Shown here: piece by piece, positions 21,201 to 28,089 of the stretch | Numbering within the stretch: position 1 is the first letter of the stretch | Layout: each line of letters starts with the position of its first letter | DNA from: Heliocidaris erythrogramma | Lineage: Eukaryota > Echinodermata > Echinoidea > Camarodonta > Echinometridae | Direction of reading: 5' to 3' | Assembly (NCBI GenBank): GCA_025617745.1 | Contig: CM046870.1 | Coordinates: 5,829,618-5,893,617 of the forward strand | DNA length: 64,000 nt | The notes under the pieces: model-generated | What the model saw: only the letters and a program-made list of their open reading frames with translations | Databases searched by the model: none | Told to the model about the DNA's origin: nothing | Program-made: the position numbers and the translations under genes

Positions 21201-23054
21201 TATGTTGAAAGTCGATCTTCAGAAAAATTCGAAACCTAGCGCCAGGCCATCGCAACCTGCATAAGTGGGGTTACCAAGTGGCTAGATATTGCGCCTGAAT
21301 TGCGCTTGAAGTGTCTTGTCGGTGATTTTTACTGACAGATTTGCTCTCAGCAAATCAGATGCAAGGAATTCAGTAGCTTATAACAGTTATTGCAACTTGT
21401 CATTGATGACAAGCCTTATGAAACAGGGCCCTGCTCTGTGCATTTATACACCTGAATGTCGTTCAATGGCACAAATGGAATTACGCCTCGTGGGCACCAT
21501 ACATAGCTGAAAGGTGTAAACAATAACAAGCATTCCATTTTATATAAATGAATTGCTGAGGTTGTTGTTTCATTATTTTTCCAATTAGTGTTATTACCTC
21601 AGCAATGACCGACAGACCAGGGCCCCATTTCATATAATTTGTTATCATAACAAGTTACAATAATTAAAATACTGAAATCCTTGGATTTGATTGGCTGAGG
21701 GCATGTGTCAGTTGTCACTGATTACAAGTTTTAGGAAACGGCCCGGCCCAGTTTTCTACCCATAACATCTGACGTCACGCACCGTCTGCAAACAACGTGG
21801 ACGCAAACTTGCCAGAGATTGTGAGCGTGTGCAAAATATATATAATTGTACATGTAAGACATAAGTCACACGAACAAGACTAACAACAGGCCGAACACGA
21901 AATAGCATCACCCCGAAGGGCCAATAATCAGTTGGTGTGGAGTCGATGTGGTGTTAGCCTTTTGACAAGGCCCTCGTGACTTGGCTATTTTTCTCGGCAA
22001 GTAAGCTAGTAGTGGCTGCATAACAAGACTAGCCGCCCAGCCCGGTGAATGCGCGATCGAGCGACGTGAGTCCGAGGGCCTTTTGGAACCTGGCCTGTAT
22101 TTTTTATGTTATCCTTTGTTCCTAGCGAGGATCTGCTACCTTATAGGTAGGAGCCAATCAGCAAACGTATCTTCGCATGACGTCAGCATACATTTGGTAT
22201 GCAAATTCGCCTTCATCTAGTCTCGTGCAAGCTACTAGTACATCAATCATGGAAAGCAAGCCCCACAAATACCGTTGTGATTGGTCGATAATCCTCGGTA
22301 GGCGTGTTAGCATACGAATGTCAACTCGTGAATAATTCATATCGGACGATGGAAACCCAGGTTCCAAAAGGCCTCGCGACTAAAGTCGCTCGATCGCGCG
22401 TTCACCCGGGCCGTGTTGATTCTTTTCGTCGCCGGCTTGTCTCATCTCAGGCACAGCATGACGAGGAAAATAGCCAAGTCACGAGGCCTTGTCAAAAGGC
22501 TAATGTGGTGTCGGTTTAGCGGTGTGACTGTGGTGTAATCCGGCCCACTGCTGTTTGAATGCCTAGCGCGTATAGGTCCAATTCATACAAATACAGTTTC
22601 TATTTGTTTTTGTTTTCCAACGCAAAAGCCACTATTTCATTAAATGATTGTAATTTACTTTTACTTCCAATTTTATTCCAAGATTAACGTAAATATTTTG
22701 TTATTTTCACAGCTTGACCCTTTAACCTACCGTGATCAGTTAGCCGACGCGATCGGAGCTCTGCCAAGCTTGACAAAGCTTATCTTCACTGATCCTGTAC
22801 TAGCTTACTACTTCTACTTCTGCCCGGCCTACCCTCCATGTGACAGGTTGGTTGGTCCCGGTGCCTCGCCCGGGGCGCGACAAGCTCTCATTGACTGCAA
22901 ACAGAACCAAGTACATGGTGTCACATTAACGACTGTACGTAAAGATGCGACGGAAGGTCTACAGGCGTATAAAGACAGTCAGAGATCCTTCATCCCATTG
23001 TATGTCATTATGGGCGCCATTTTGTCTTTGGCCTTTTACATGTTTCTGTTCTAA
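7308..23054 (+). CDS. Flavin-containing monooxygenase, intact seven-exon gene
   Basis: Exons 7308-7419, 11695-11843, 12788-13106, 16213-16268, 17738-18134, 19118-19371 and 22713-23054 join in phase to 542 codons plus TAA, the usual FMO length. Domains: FAD-binding GAGASG at residues 9-14; E32 and the paired G38-G39; the FMO signature FKGQVMH at 169-175; NADPH-binding GAGASA at 194-199; FATGY at 327-331; a C-terminal LVGPG at 476-480; and a hydrophobic tail (about 522-542), the usual ER anchor. FMOs use NADPH, O2 and FAD to oxygenate soft nucleophiles such as amines and sulfides. The start has G at -3 and G at +4. The subfamily and the substrate (trimethylamine is one possibility) are not readable from sequence. 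Introns are packed with transposons. A near-identical copy downstream is broken. Confidence 0.93.
7615..7677. repeat. Nested hairpin in intron 1
   Basis: ACTAGAATCGTATTG (7615) pairs with CAATACGATTCTAGT (ending 7677). Inside, CCCGAGTC pairs with GACTCGGG around a TTC loop. It is conserved at 44804-44866. It resembles a very short foldback element, class unknown. Confidence 0.75.
8100..8180 (-). other. Degenerate hammerhead-like end of a Penelope-type element
   Basis: On the minus strand 8152-8178 reads CCGAAGA, then a GGGC/GCCC stem, then GAAA. That is the hammerhead core order (CUGANGA, stem II, GAAA) with U4 changed to C. Flanking sequence with TTATTAAAAGCG resembles Penelope-like termini. 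It is followed by GA and TA microsatellites. The match is degenerate and no associated protein is seen, so this is tentative. A second copy lies near 45350-45376. Confidence 0.3.
8195..9174. mobile_element. Tc1-like palindromic element, right arm lost
   Basis: The left terminus AAACTCCTCAAAAAAAGTTT follows a TATATA stretch, as expected for TA insertion. A transposase fragment follows. At 8983-9018 a 36-nt sequence starts that is repeated in reverse complement at 9139-9174, where the element stops in a TA microsatellite. Copy 2 (45389-47600) shows the same centre with a complete second arm and terminus. Copy 1 therefore looks like the remnant of a large palindrome whose right arm was deleted. 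Confidence 0.75.
8438..8887 (+). pseudogene. Tc1-family transposase, C-terminal half
   Basis: The frame reads WGGIS, then DDNARPHRA, then [12 protein letters not shown]: the second and third acidic residues of a Tc1-type DDE catalytic core (D in DDNARPH, E in NPIEHLWD). The frame is open upstream to 8432 but the first ATG is 8438. The DNA-binding helix-turn-helix region and the first catalytic D are absent, so this is about 150 aa of a protein normally near 340 aa and cannot be active alone. The same fragment occurs twice in copy 2 (45755-46081 and 46920-47375). Confidence 0.85.
9173..9261. repeat. (TA)n-(TG)n microsatellite
   Basis: A long TA run followed by TG repeats, sitting exactly where the lost right arm of the Tc1 palindrome should begin. 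Copy 2 has TA and TG runs on the far side of its complete element (47750-47810). Confidence 0.95.
9262..9460. other. Copy-1-specific segment with repeated TCCTCGG motif
   Basis: The word GTCCTCGG or its complement CCGAGGAC appears five or more times in about 170 bp, in both orientations. Copy 2 has different sequence here (47601-47750). Origin unknown. Confidence 0.5.
9853..10565. mobile_element. 713-bp element with long imperfect terminal inverted repeats
   Basis: The left end (AAGTTGGGTTTTCACGGGGC onward) and right end are reverse complements over about 80 bp with scattered mismatches. The interior is rich in TTCGCGAA-type words. No protein. The same element sits at 48242-48951, so it predates the duplication. 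Open frames within it are by-products of the inverted repeats. Confidence 0.75.
10566..11403. other. Intron 1, no further feature
   Basis: AT-rich intronic DNA shared with copy 2 (48952-49800). It includes a GACAGGGCCC word (10809) like the ends of echinoderm MITEs, but no partner was found. Confidence 0.4.
11404..11632 (+). repeat. CT-rich low-complexity tract
   Basis: About 230 bp of (CT)n mixed with short C and T runs, shortly upstream of the exon 2 acceptor. Open frames rich in S, F and L here are translation artefacts. The matching tract in copy 2 is 49800-50024. Confidence 0.95.
11695..11843 (+). CDS. FMO copy 1 exon 2
   Basis: Codes residues 38-87: completes the GG pair following the FAD motif and contains MMAYSDFP (compare the conserved FMO segment MM-SDFP). 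Acceptor gtgtag, donor AAG|gtaatt. Confidence 0.93.
12209..12455 (+). mobile_element. Truncated Helentron-like element (3' part)
   Basis: Ends with GGCGGAGGCAT (12413-12423) and a short tail reading CGCATTCATCTTGTT, as do the fuller copies at 20009 and 50737. Its 5' half, including the hairpin and the CCGT run, is missing. About 500 bp present in copy 2 (50604-51103) are absent at the junction near 12208. Confidence 0.75.
12788..13106 (+). CDS. FMO copy 1 exon 3 (FMO signature)
   Basis: Codes residues 88-193. Contains [10 protein letters not shown] (145-154) and the FMO-identifying motif FKGQVMH (169-175), and ends in LLV just before the NADPH loop. Acceptor aaaag; donor GTAG|gtaaat. Copy 2 lacks 46 bp in the middle of this exon. 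Confidence 0.92.
13507..13562. repeat. G-run and C-run pair
   Basis: About 22 G (one break) and, 20 bp later, about 16 C. The runs could pair as a hairpin or form quadruplexes. Lengths differ in copy 2 (52338-52389). Confidence 0.9.
13563..14130. other. Intron 3, no gene; small hairpin
   Basis: Conserved in copy 2. The only structure noticed is a 9-bp perfect hairpin, GGTAGTTTT (13763) with AAAACTACC (ending 13786). Confidence 0.4.
14145..15790 (+). repeat. Diverged tandem units interrupted by an insertion
   Basis: Three related units (near 14211, 15500 and 15630) share AAGCAGTC-GG-CGTCGAA, TTCCGCCTAAA and CAAGCCGTTATACAT, and alternate with GGGGAAACTCCCC-type segments. The element at 14369-15477 splits the array. 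In copy 2 the array is uninterrupted (52975-53470). Confidence 0.6.
14369..15477. mobile_element. 1.1-kb element with ~110-bp inverted repeats and 8-bp TSD, copy 1 only
   Basis: Ends GGCTTTTGCTAAACAG and CTGTTTAGCAAAAGCC belong to inverted repeats of about 110 bp. Both sides carry TTACATAC (14361-14368 and 15478-15485). Copy 2 has a single TTACATAC and no insertion (near 53190), a clean empty site. An 8-bp duplication suits hAT-like or related transposases, but no protein is encoded. The interior holds (GGCTA)4 and an inverted relative of the sequence upstream of the FMO gene (14670-14857). Confidence 0.88.
15815..15841 (+). repeat. Interstitial telomere-type repeat (TAACCC)4
   Basis: Four perfect TAACCC units inside intron 3, also present at 53499-53525. 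Scattered TTAGGG-like words recur at 16783-16830. This is too short for a telomere and sits within a gene. Confidence 0.9.
16213..16268 (+). CDS. FMO copy 1 exon 4 (NADPH-binding motif)
   Basis: Only 56 bp, residues 194-212. Completes GAGASA (GxGxSA), the second dinucleotide-binding loop. Acceptor cacacag, donor CAG|gtaatg. Found from phase and motif because it is too short to stand out as an open frame. Confidence 0.92.
16269..17737. other. Intron 4, no gene
   Basis: Shared with copy 2 (53956-55421) with only small differences. No element boundaries recognised. Contains degenerate TTAGGG words near 16790. Confidence 0.4.
17738..18134 (+). CDS. FMO copy 1 exon 5
   Basis: Codes residues 213-344. 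Begins [10 protein letters not shown], the strand following the NADPH loop, and contains FATGY (327-331), a conserved FMO motif. Acceptor gattag, donor CCAG|gtgaat. The protein sequence appears identical in copy 2. Confidence 0.94.
18600..19035 (+). repeat. Diverged tandem pair in intron 5
   Basis: Two units of roughly 220 bp share GCGTCATGAA, ATCGTT-AAA, TGGCGTATGG, CTTCACAGGCTC-ATTA and several ACGTCA/TGACG words. Conserved in copy 2 (56281-56717). ACGTCA resembles CREB-type sites, but the tandem origin is a sufficient explanation. Confidence 0.55.
19118..19371 (+). CDS. FMO copy 1 exon 6
   Basis: Codes residues 345-429. Contains the HPTLAFVG segment and the [11 protein letters not shown] region of the FMO C-terminal half. 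Acceptor gtttag, donor GTC|gtaagt. The intron after it holds several repeats. Confidence 0.93.
19440..19812. repeat. Array of GAATAGCGGTCC motifs in both orientations
   Basis: The word GAATAG-GGTCCTTATG and its complement GGACCGCTATTC recur more than ten times, arranged in two diverged blocks about 124 bp apart that share ATTTGTCTATGGTT and TTTAGTCACAC. The same array is at 57130-57490. Class unknown. Confidence 0.8.
20009..21192 (-). mobile_element. Helentron-like element with CCGT run and 170-bp tandem core
   Basis: Begins ATGCCTCCGCC, folding with GGTGCCGGAGGCAT into a hairpin, then (CCGT)4, then a tandem core. It ends GGCGGAGGCAT (21153-21163), the inverted repeat of the start, plus a CGCATTCATCTTGTT tail. 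Read on the minus strand the order (end repeat, tandem core, ACGG microsatellite, terminal hairpin) equals that of the 1332-3389 element. No coding capacity. Copy 2: 57690-58889. Confidence 0.7.
20079..21120 (-). repeat. 170-bp tandem repeat rich in AGGTCA half-sites
   Basis: The landmark GGTTTTTAGC recurs at about 20245, 20415, 20585, 20755, 20925 and 21095, a constant 170-bp period. At 20188-20216 four AGGTCA half-sites stand at spacings of 1, 1 and 3 bases. In later units the second is AGTTCA but the spacing is kept. Confidence 0.9.
21320..21862. other. MITE remnants in intron 6
   Basis: Two stretches carry words common at invertebrate MITE ends: ATGAAACAGGGCCCTG (21418-21433) and GGGCCCCATTTCATATAA (21622-21639) with TAGGAAACGGCCCGG (21732-21746). 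Boundaries cannot be fixed. The second stretch is tandemly duplicated in copy 2. Confidence 0.4.
21954..22502. mobile_element. 549-bp foldback element with 8-bp target-site duplication
   Basis: Left TTAGCCTTTTGACAAGGCC and right GGCCTTGTCAAAAGGCTA start inverted arms that continue inward for well over 100 bp (GCGCGATCGAGCGAC is mirrored, as is CCTTTTGGAACCTGG). ATGTGGTG flanks both sides (21946-21953 and 22503-22510). No coding capacity. It is also at 59897-60470, where one flank has become ACGTGGTG. Confidence 0.88.
22713..23054 (+). CDS. FMO copy 1 exon 7 and stop
   Basis: Codes residues 430-542. Contains LTDP-like FTDPVL (454-459), RLVGPG (475-480) with GARQAL, and a C-terminal hydrophobic segment [16 protein letters not shown] (524-539) consistent with a membrane anchor. 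Acceptor ttttcacag. Copy 2 differs by P468R. Confidence 0.93.
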   Translation, partial: LDPLTYRDQLADAIGALPSLTKLIFTDPVLAYYFYFCPAYPPCDRLVGPGASPGARQALIDCKQNQVHGVTLTTVRKDATEGLQAYKDSQRSFIPLYVIMGAILSLAFYMFLF

Positions 23055-24180
23055 AGCTATGTTTAGGACCTAAAATTGAATATAAATAGGTAGTCCTCTG
23101 ATATCAATGAGAGTCCAGGTCCGGATCTCGCAGAAGGAGCAGTCAAGTATGAAATAGACCTACCTGTACTTTAAGAATACATTTTAAAATAAGCCTACTT
23201 ATTTGCGATTTATTTCGATTTTTGGAAACTACCTACTGTATTATTGAATGTGAAATAATTGTTTTTAATGTATTTATATTCCTGTTCTTGGTAAATTTAG
23301 GGTTTCTATAGTGGAAAGCAGGCTATTAGTCGAGACCATGTACAAAAAGTTGCTTTGATTCGTTCTATTCCATAAAACGTTTATCTAGTAATCTTCTTTA
23401 AGACAGAGTTCTGTACCATAATGCATGCGCGTTTGTGGACGTATTGTGTGCGTGTTTATGAGTGGGTGATGTATACATGACAAAATATGTGTATTTAACG
23501 TCATGCAGAAGAAGTGGAGATTGTAGAAATGATTTTAAAAGAGACAATAATCGGGACGTTGCTTGTATGTACTTTGTATAAGACAAAATATTTTAAAAAT
23601 TGCAATGATTCCTCAAAATTGAATGATTCATGATCTCAAATTCTCACAATCCTCAGTGACAATATCGTGTAGTGAGCTCTGGTATTTCCAGAGTTTGAGA
23701 TAGCCTCAATTTCTGAAATGTATCAGATATTGAAACTTGAATTCACTGAATTATGGACAGAATACACCAAATTATTTTTACCTGTATATTTATTATACAT
23801 GAGGAATAATAGAATACAATCAACAAGTTTCTTTCGAACGTTATTTTTTTCACAACTAGATCTTAACGTAATCCTTAAATAATTACATCGGGTTTTTTGT
23901 GTAGATCATTTCTATTTAATAAAATTAATACGAATTTAGACAGATGATATATTTACCGACTAAGAAATTTGTCATATCAATACGATCCCTATTATGCTTT
24001 TCAGTAATCATTTAGGTTTCCAGGATCACGCACCAGTGAAAATCGTTGTCTTTAAAAATTAGGGCAAGTTGGAATCATTTCAGTTTGCTTTGAAAGGGCA
24101 AAATGATCAGCGTTAAGGAAATGTCTTATGGGCAATTCCATGGTTACCCACGTTACATTTGGAGAGGTTTTAAGTTGCAT
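23055..24180 (+). other. FMO 3' flank, possible 3' UTR
   Basis: No gene. An AATAAA hexamer at 23918-23923 could be a polyadenylation signal, giving an 870-bp 3' UTR, but AT-rich DNA offers such words by chance. Well conserved in copy 2. Confidence 0.4.
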
Positions 24181-24956
24181 CTTAACCCTATTCCTACTGG
24201 GGGGGGGGGGGGTCAATTTGACCCCCCCCCCCTCGACATTTTGCGCGATAATTCTGCAACGCGCAAAGATTTTCCGCGCCATTTCATGACTTTTTTCTTT
24301 GAACTCTCCCGCATATTTTGAGACCAAATTTGCGATGTCCGGGTAGACCGTTCCGAAATTACATAATGTTTTGTACATGCACGTCGGCCCCAAAACAGCT
24401 CAAATTTGTGATTTTGTGTGCAAATCCAATGCAAATTCTGTTTTGGGGTTAAATTGATATTAATTAGATTATTTCAAATTTAAATCATTGAAATTAATTT
24501 ATTCTAATGTAAATAAGCTTGAAAAACTGTCCCCAACAAATTTCGGCAAAAAAACAATACAAAACAAAAGATCGAAAAAACAATAAAATACATAAGAAAT
24601 TAGCAAAACAATAAAAAACATAAGAAATTAATTTTGATTGTGGATTTTTTTTGCAAGGAAATTGTTCAATGTGTCTTGAGGAATACTGACACAAAAAATT
24701 AAGCAAAAACATAAATTCATGCATAAATTTGCATAATTAATTAATTAAAACTAGAAAATCAATAATTTTCTTAAATTTAACTTTATAATCTTGTAGCTTA
24801 CATCCGGCTCTATGTTCAGGCAAAATTTCGCGGCAATCGCGCAACCAGCGGCCGAGATCTGAAAGGGAGGGGGGGGGTCAGATTGACCCCCCCCCCCCCC
24901 CCAGTAAAAACAGGGGGTCAAATAACCCAGTTGGAATAGGGTTAAGCTCCTTTTCT
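24181..24956. mobile_element. 776-bp element with CTTAACCCTATTCC termini
   Basis: CTTAACCCTATTCC at the left and its exact reverse complement at 24943-24956 bound the element. Just inside each end lies a G-run/C-run hairpin of the form GGGTCA-TTGACCC (24201-24232 and 24870-24902). No protein. Copy 2 at 62138-62864 is a little shorter. Confidence 0.75.
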
Positions 24957-25116
24957 CTTACTACAGGTGTTGGGTAAATGAGTTTTAGCAATGCACACAT
25001 GCACACATATTAGATTACCTATAGACAGTATCAAAACTTCAGAAGAAACATACTTTCTGCCAACCCTGCAAAAGTTCGGTTACTCACGTTACCTGTTTCC
25101 TTTTTAATAATGTAAC

Positions 25117-25560
25117 GTGAGTACAAAGGTTAAAGGAGGTGATCATTTGCCATTGTGTAACACTTTGAATTTTGTTACTACGTATCTACCATACTTAGTT
25201 ATCATACACAATGTTAAAGATGTCATTCGCCAGGTGCTCTGTGCCCGTGTGATATACGAATTCACCTGTGCGAGGTGTAAAGCTCGTTATATTGGCCAGA
25301 CCAAACGACATTACATAACACGAGTACAGGAGCACTTGGGGAACGACAAAAACTCTCATATCTGGAAACACTTACAGTCTTCAAAGCATTGTTTAACAGA
25401 ATGTAATACACAATGCTTCAAAATTCTAGATACACCCCACACAGATTTCTAACTCAAAATAAAGGAAGGCCTATACATCAAATGGACCAAACCACAACTC
25501 AACCAACAGGTGTACAATATCAAAATGATGATGTCTATTTAATTAATGTATTGTCTATTC
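25117..25560 (+). pseudogene. Penelope-like element GIY-YIG endonuclease fragment
   Basis: The frame holds an RT-to-endonuclease linker (FVTTYLPYL) and a GIY-YIG-type domain: VIYEFTC with paired cysteines, YIGQTKR, then R-QEHLG. It ends LKIKEGLYIKW-KP-LNQQ, the usual close of Penelope-like proteins. The reverse transcriptase is missing. A TAA at 25450-25452 replaces the CAA codon found in copy 2, so this copy is broken. The frame opens with GTG and no genuine start is implied. The domain normally nicks DNA for element insertion. Confidence 0.82.
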
Positions 25561-25703
25561 GGGTCGTTGACCATTGAGGTCCTTCACCCTATTACCTGAA
25601 TTCATAACATAGCCTGTACTTATGCACTCAGACATGATGGTTTAGATATTTTTTTTGTAATCAGAAAGTATATATAAAGTTGATTCTGTTGTAAAACTTC
25701 AGG

Positions 25704-25739
25704 CTGACGATGGAGTTTGCATGACTCCGAAAAACGTAC
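25704..25739 (+). ncRNA. Hammerhead ribozyme-like motif of the Penelope-like element
   Basis: CTGACGA (C3 to A9 of the hammerhead core) is followed by stem II GGAGT/ACTCC with loop TTGCATG, then GAAAAACGTAC. A canonical minimal type I motif would read GAAACGTAC, with the self-complementary ACGT as stem III working in dimers. Here two extra A lie in that segment, so catalysis may be lost. Penelope-like elements are known to carry such ribozymes in their terminal repeats, which fits the position about 140 bp after the GIY-YIG frame. Repeated at 63621-63656. Confidence 0.6.
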
Positions 25740-26776
25740 CATTCCTTAAAATGCTATGTTTCTTTGTTTCTATTTTTTGGAAACTGTTATTGTGTCGTTC
25801 TCTTGGAAATACAATTTAAATAGTTTTATCATGAAAAATCCAGAATTATTGTCAACCATTGATATGCATTTCTTTGTATTTTTATATGTATTTGAAATCC
25901 AAACTATGGTTTCAATGAATAAATGTATATAGAGAGAAATATTATTCTGTTTGATGTATGCTGCCTATACTGCCTATAAATGCGCTTTGACCGATTTGCG
26001 TGATTTTTCGAGTTTAACTCTCTCGTGTACGTATATATAGAAGCTTGCCTCTAAATACGATAAATGTGTTTAATTGATGCATGTTCATGTATATCAATAC
26101 ATTTCCTAGTCCTTGCATGAAATATATTGAAATATACAGACCAATGTTATAGAAGGCTCGCAGCCGTATTCTGACTGACATTTTAATCTTTGTTATATTC
26201 GCAATATTTATCCATGGAATCCTGCATTTACACCTTGCATTTTTAAGCAGTTTAATTATTTGTTGTTACATTTTTTTTTGCATAGCTTTTGTCATAGCTA
26301 TATAATGCCTATATTTTTGCACAAGTGTGTAATAAATCATTACCATACAACTATCTGTATACATTTCCATTTATTAATATGTTACCATGGTCACATGTGA
26401 ATGAGATTTGTCAGTGTTTGATGTCTTATTAAGACACTTAATGTGAATTTCAAGTATACATCTTTTGTAGTTCTTCGAATAGAGAGAGAAAAAAGGTACA
26501 AATAAGAAATTGCCTAAAGGAATTGCTGCATGTTTTTTCTTCAGAGTCTTTTGAAAATAACATTCACAGTTAGGAATTTAGGCACGTTGAAATATCTCAA
26601 ATTAAACGTCAAGATAAGCAGATCATGAAAAACAATGTATGGGGTAAACGTTAATGAGGCCATTTTCGAAATTCAAAAGGACATTCGGAGGCATTGTTGT
26701 ACATGATGACATGAACTTCTCACTAATTGCAGCAGAAAATATTTCAACTGTTCTAGTATCATAAACACATAAACAC
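25740..26776. other. No gene seen
   Basis: AT-rich. Duplicated as far as the window allows (to 26100, matching 64000). The AATAAA words at 25918 and 26330 have no associated open frame. Confidence 0.4.
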
Positions 26777-26780
26777 TTAA

Positions 26781-27476
26781 AGGTGTTACTCGGAGATGTA
26801 CAAACAAATCAAAATGCAATAAATTTGGTATCAACAGAAAGGGGAAGATGCCCTTAAACATTCCATCAACATTCGAAATCCATAGGTTTTCATAAATTAA
26901 TATTATTCTGTTTCAAATGTGTGCCAAAATATTCGCATATTTTTGCCCCGCGAGTAGTTTCTTTTTCAACCTTGGAAATGTGACGTAATACTCGGGACAC
27001 GCTTGCTTCTAGCTAGCTCACGATCACGTCAATACAGCGCGCGCACATCACGTTCACGGTTCGAGGTAAGCTACTGATTTCTTCCAATCTTTCATAATCT
27101 TGTAGACAAAATGTCTGCTTTTTGCCCTGATTCAGATGTTAGAATCTGGACTCACACCGTCATTCCATCAATCACTGGATGAATCACTGCAGCAGCCATA
27201 CACACATATACGATTCATACAGCTACAGTACAGTCAAGTCGTATACCGTAAGCTAGCTGTCCCGAGAATGACGTCATTTTTCTAGTGCAAGAATTATCGC
27301 TTTCGTGGCTCATCTGAGACCCTGTCAGGGGTCTTGAAAAAAGTCATGATAATCTTTATGAACAAGCTTACATCTCTAAAATTTAATTTCATCGTATTCT
27401 TTGGGTGATTAGCTTTCCAAAAATGTATAATTTGTCCTATTTCTTATTTTATGGGACATTTCTCCGGTTATCTGCT
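26781..27476. mobile_element. TTAA-flanked MITE-like element
   Basis: TTAA stands at 26777-26780 and 27477-27480. The termini AGGTGTTACTCGGAGATGT and AGCAGATAACCGGAGAAATG (the latter on the minus strand) are imperfect inverted repeats. Further in, TGACGTAATACTCGGGACA (26980) is mirrored near 27271. TTAA duplication points to piggyBac or Kolobok-type transposition. Confidence 0.55.
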
Positions 27477-27480
27477 TTAA

Positions 27481-28044
27481 AGGGCAATCCGACCTCTTGT
27501 AAAAAGCTGATTTGTGTGAAAGGAGAAAAATAAGAGAAACAGGGTTGTTCAATTTTGAAAGAAATCGGACAAACTACGTCTATGCGAATCTTAAATTGGC
27601 AATTTTGTGAATCGATTGTGATGTATGTGTGATGTATGTATGAACGGTCAACTCTACCATTTGTCGTACATCAAAATACAATGCATCATTATATTCCAGT
27701 TTTCTCTTGAGCGCCTTTTCCCTCGTGGCAGTGCTCCAAATATATTGTAGATAGCATATTGTTATAGGTCCCCCAATAAGAAAAAGATCCTACTGAGTTA
27801 TACATTTTGAAAAATTGACATTTTAGTCATTTTGTGTGTTAGAGCGAATGGGAAAGTTGACCGCCGCTATGACCGTATCAATACGGCCAATTTGAAATTC
27901 CCATATATATCCATGTAAATGTAGTGATTACAACTTTTTTTTAAATCATAATTTTATTATTGCTTATCCGATTTCGTTCAAACTTTCACCAATCTGCTTC
28001 TCTGATTTTTTCTGCTTTCACACAAATCAAATTATTATTGCCCT
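27481..28044. mobile_element. TTAA-flanked MITE, 564 bp
   Basis: Flanked by TTAA at 27477-27480 and 28045-28048. Starts AGGGCAAT and ends ATTGCCCT. Inverted arms of about 80 bp include CTGATTTGTGTGAAAG and a mirrored AAATCGGA. No coding capacity. It shares its left TTAA with the preceding element. Confidence 0.75.
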
Positions 28045-28089
28045 TTAAACACTTAATAACATGTAAACCGTTATTAGAAATTACTCCAG

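Larger units (their letters stand above)
6563..26100 (+). repeat. Duplicated FMO block, copy 1
   Basis: Sequence from about 6563 matches 43813 onwards with few substitutions across exons, introns and repeats. The match still holds at 26100, where the window ends for copy 2, so the right limit is only a minimum. Copy 1 alone carries the element at 14369-15477. It lacks the right arm of the Tc1 palindrome, the 5' half of a Helentron-like repeat and the element found at 46267-46702. Confidence 0.9.

Noticed and set aside
22158..22519. Frames of 69-71 aa near the foldback element
   Set aside because: Fall inside the inverted arms and are explained by their composition.
26940..27075. Non-coding first exon ending in GAG|gtaagc of a neighbouring gene
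   Set aside because: The stretch lies within a TTAA-flanked element with mirrored sequence and has no downstream coding partner.
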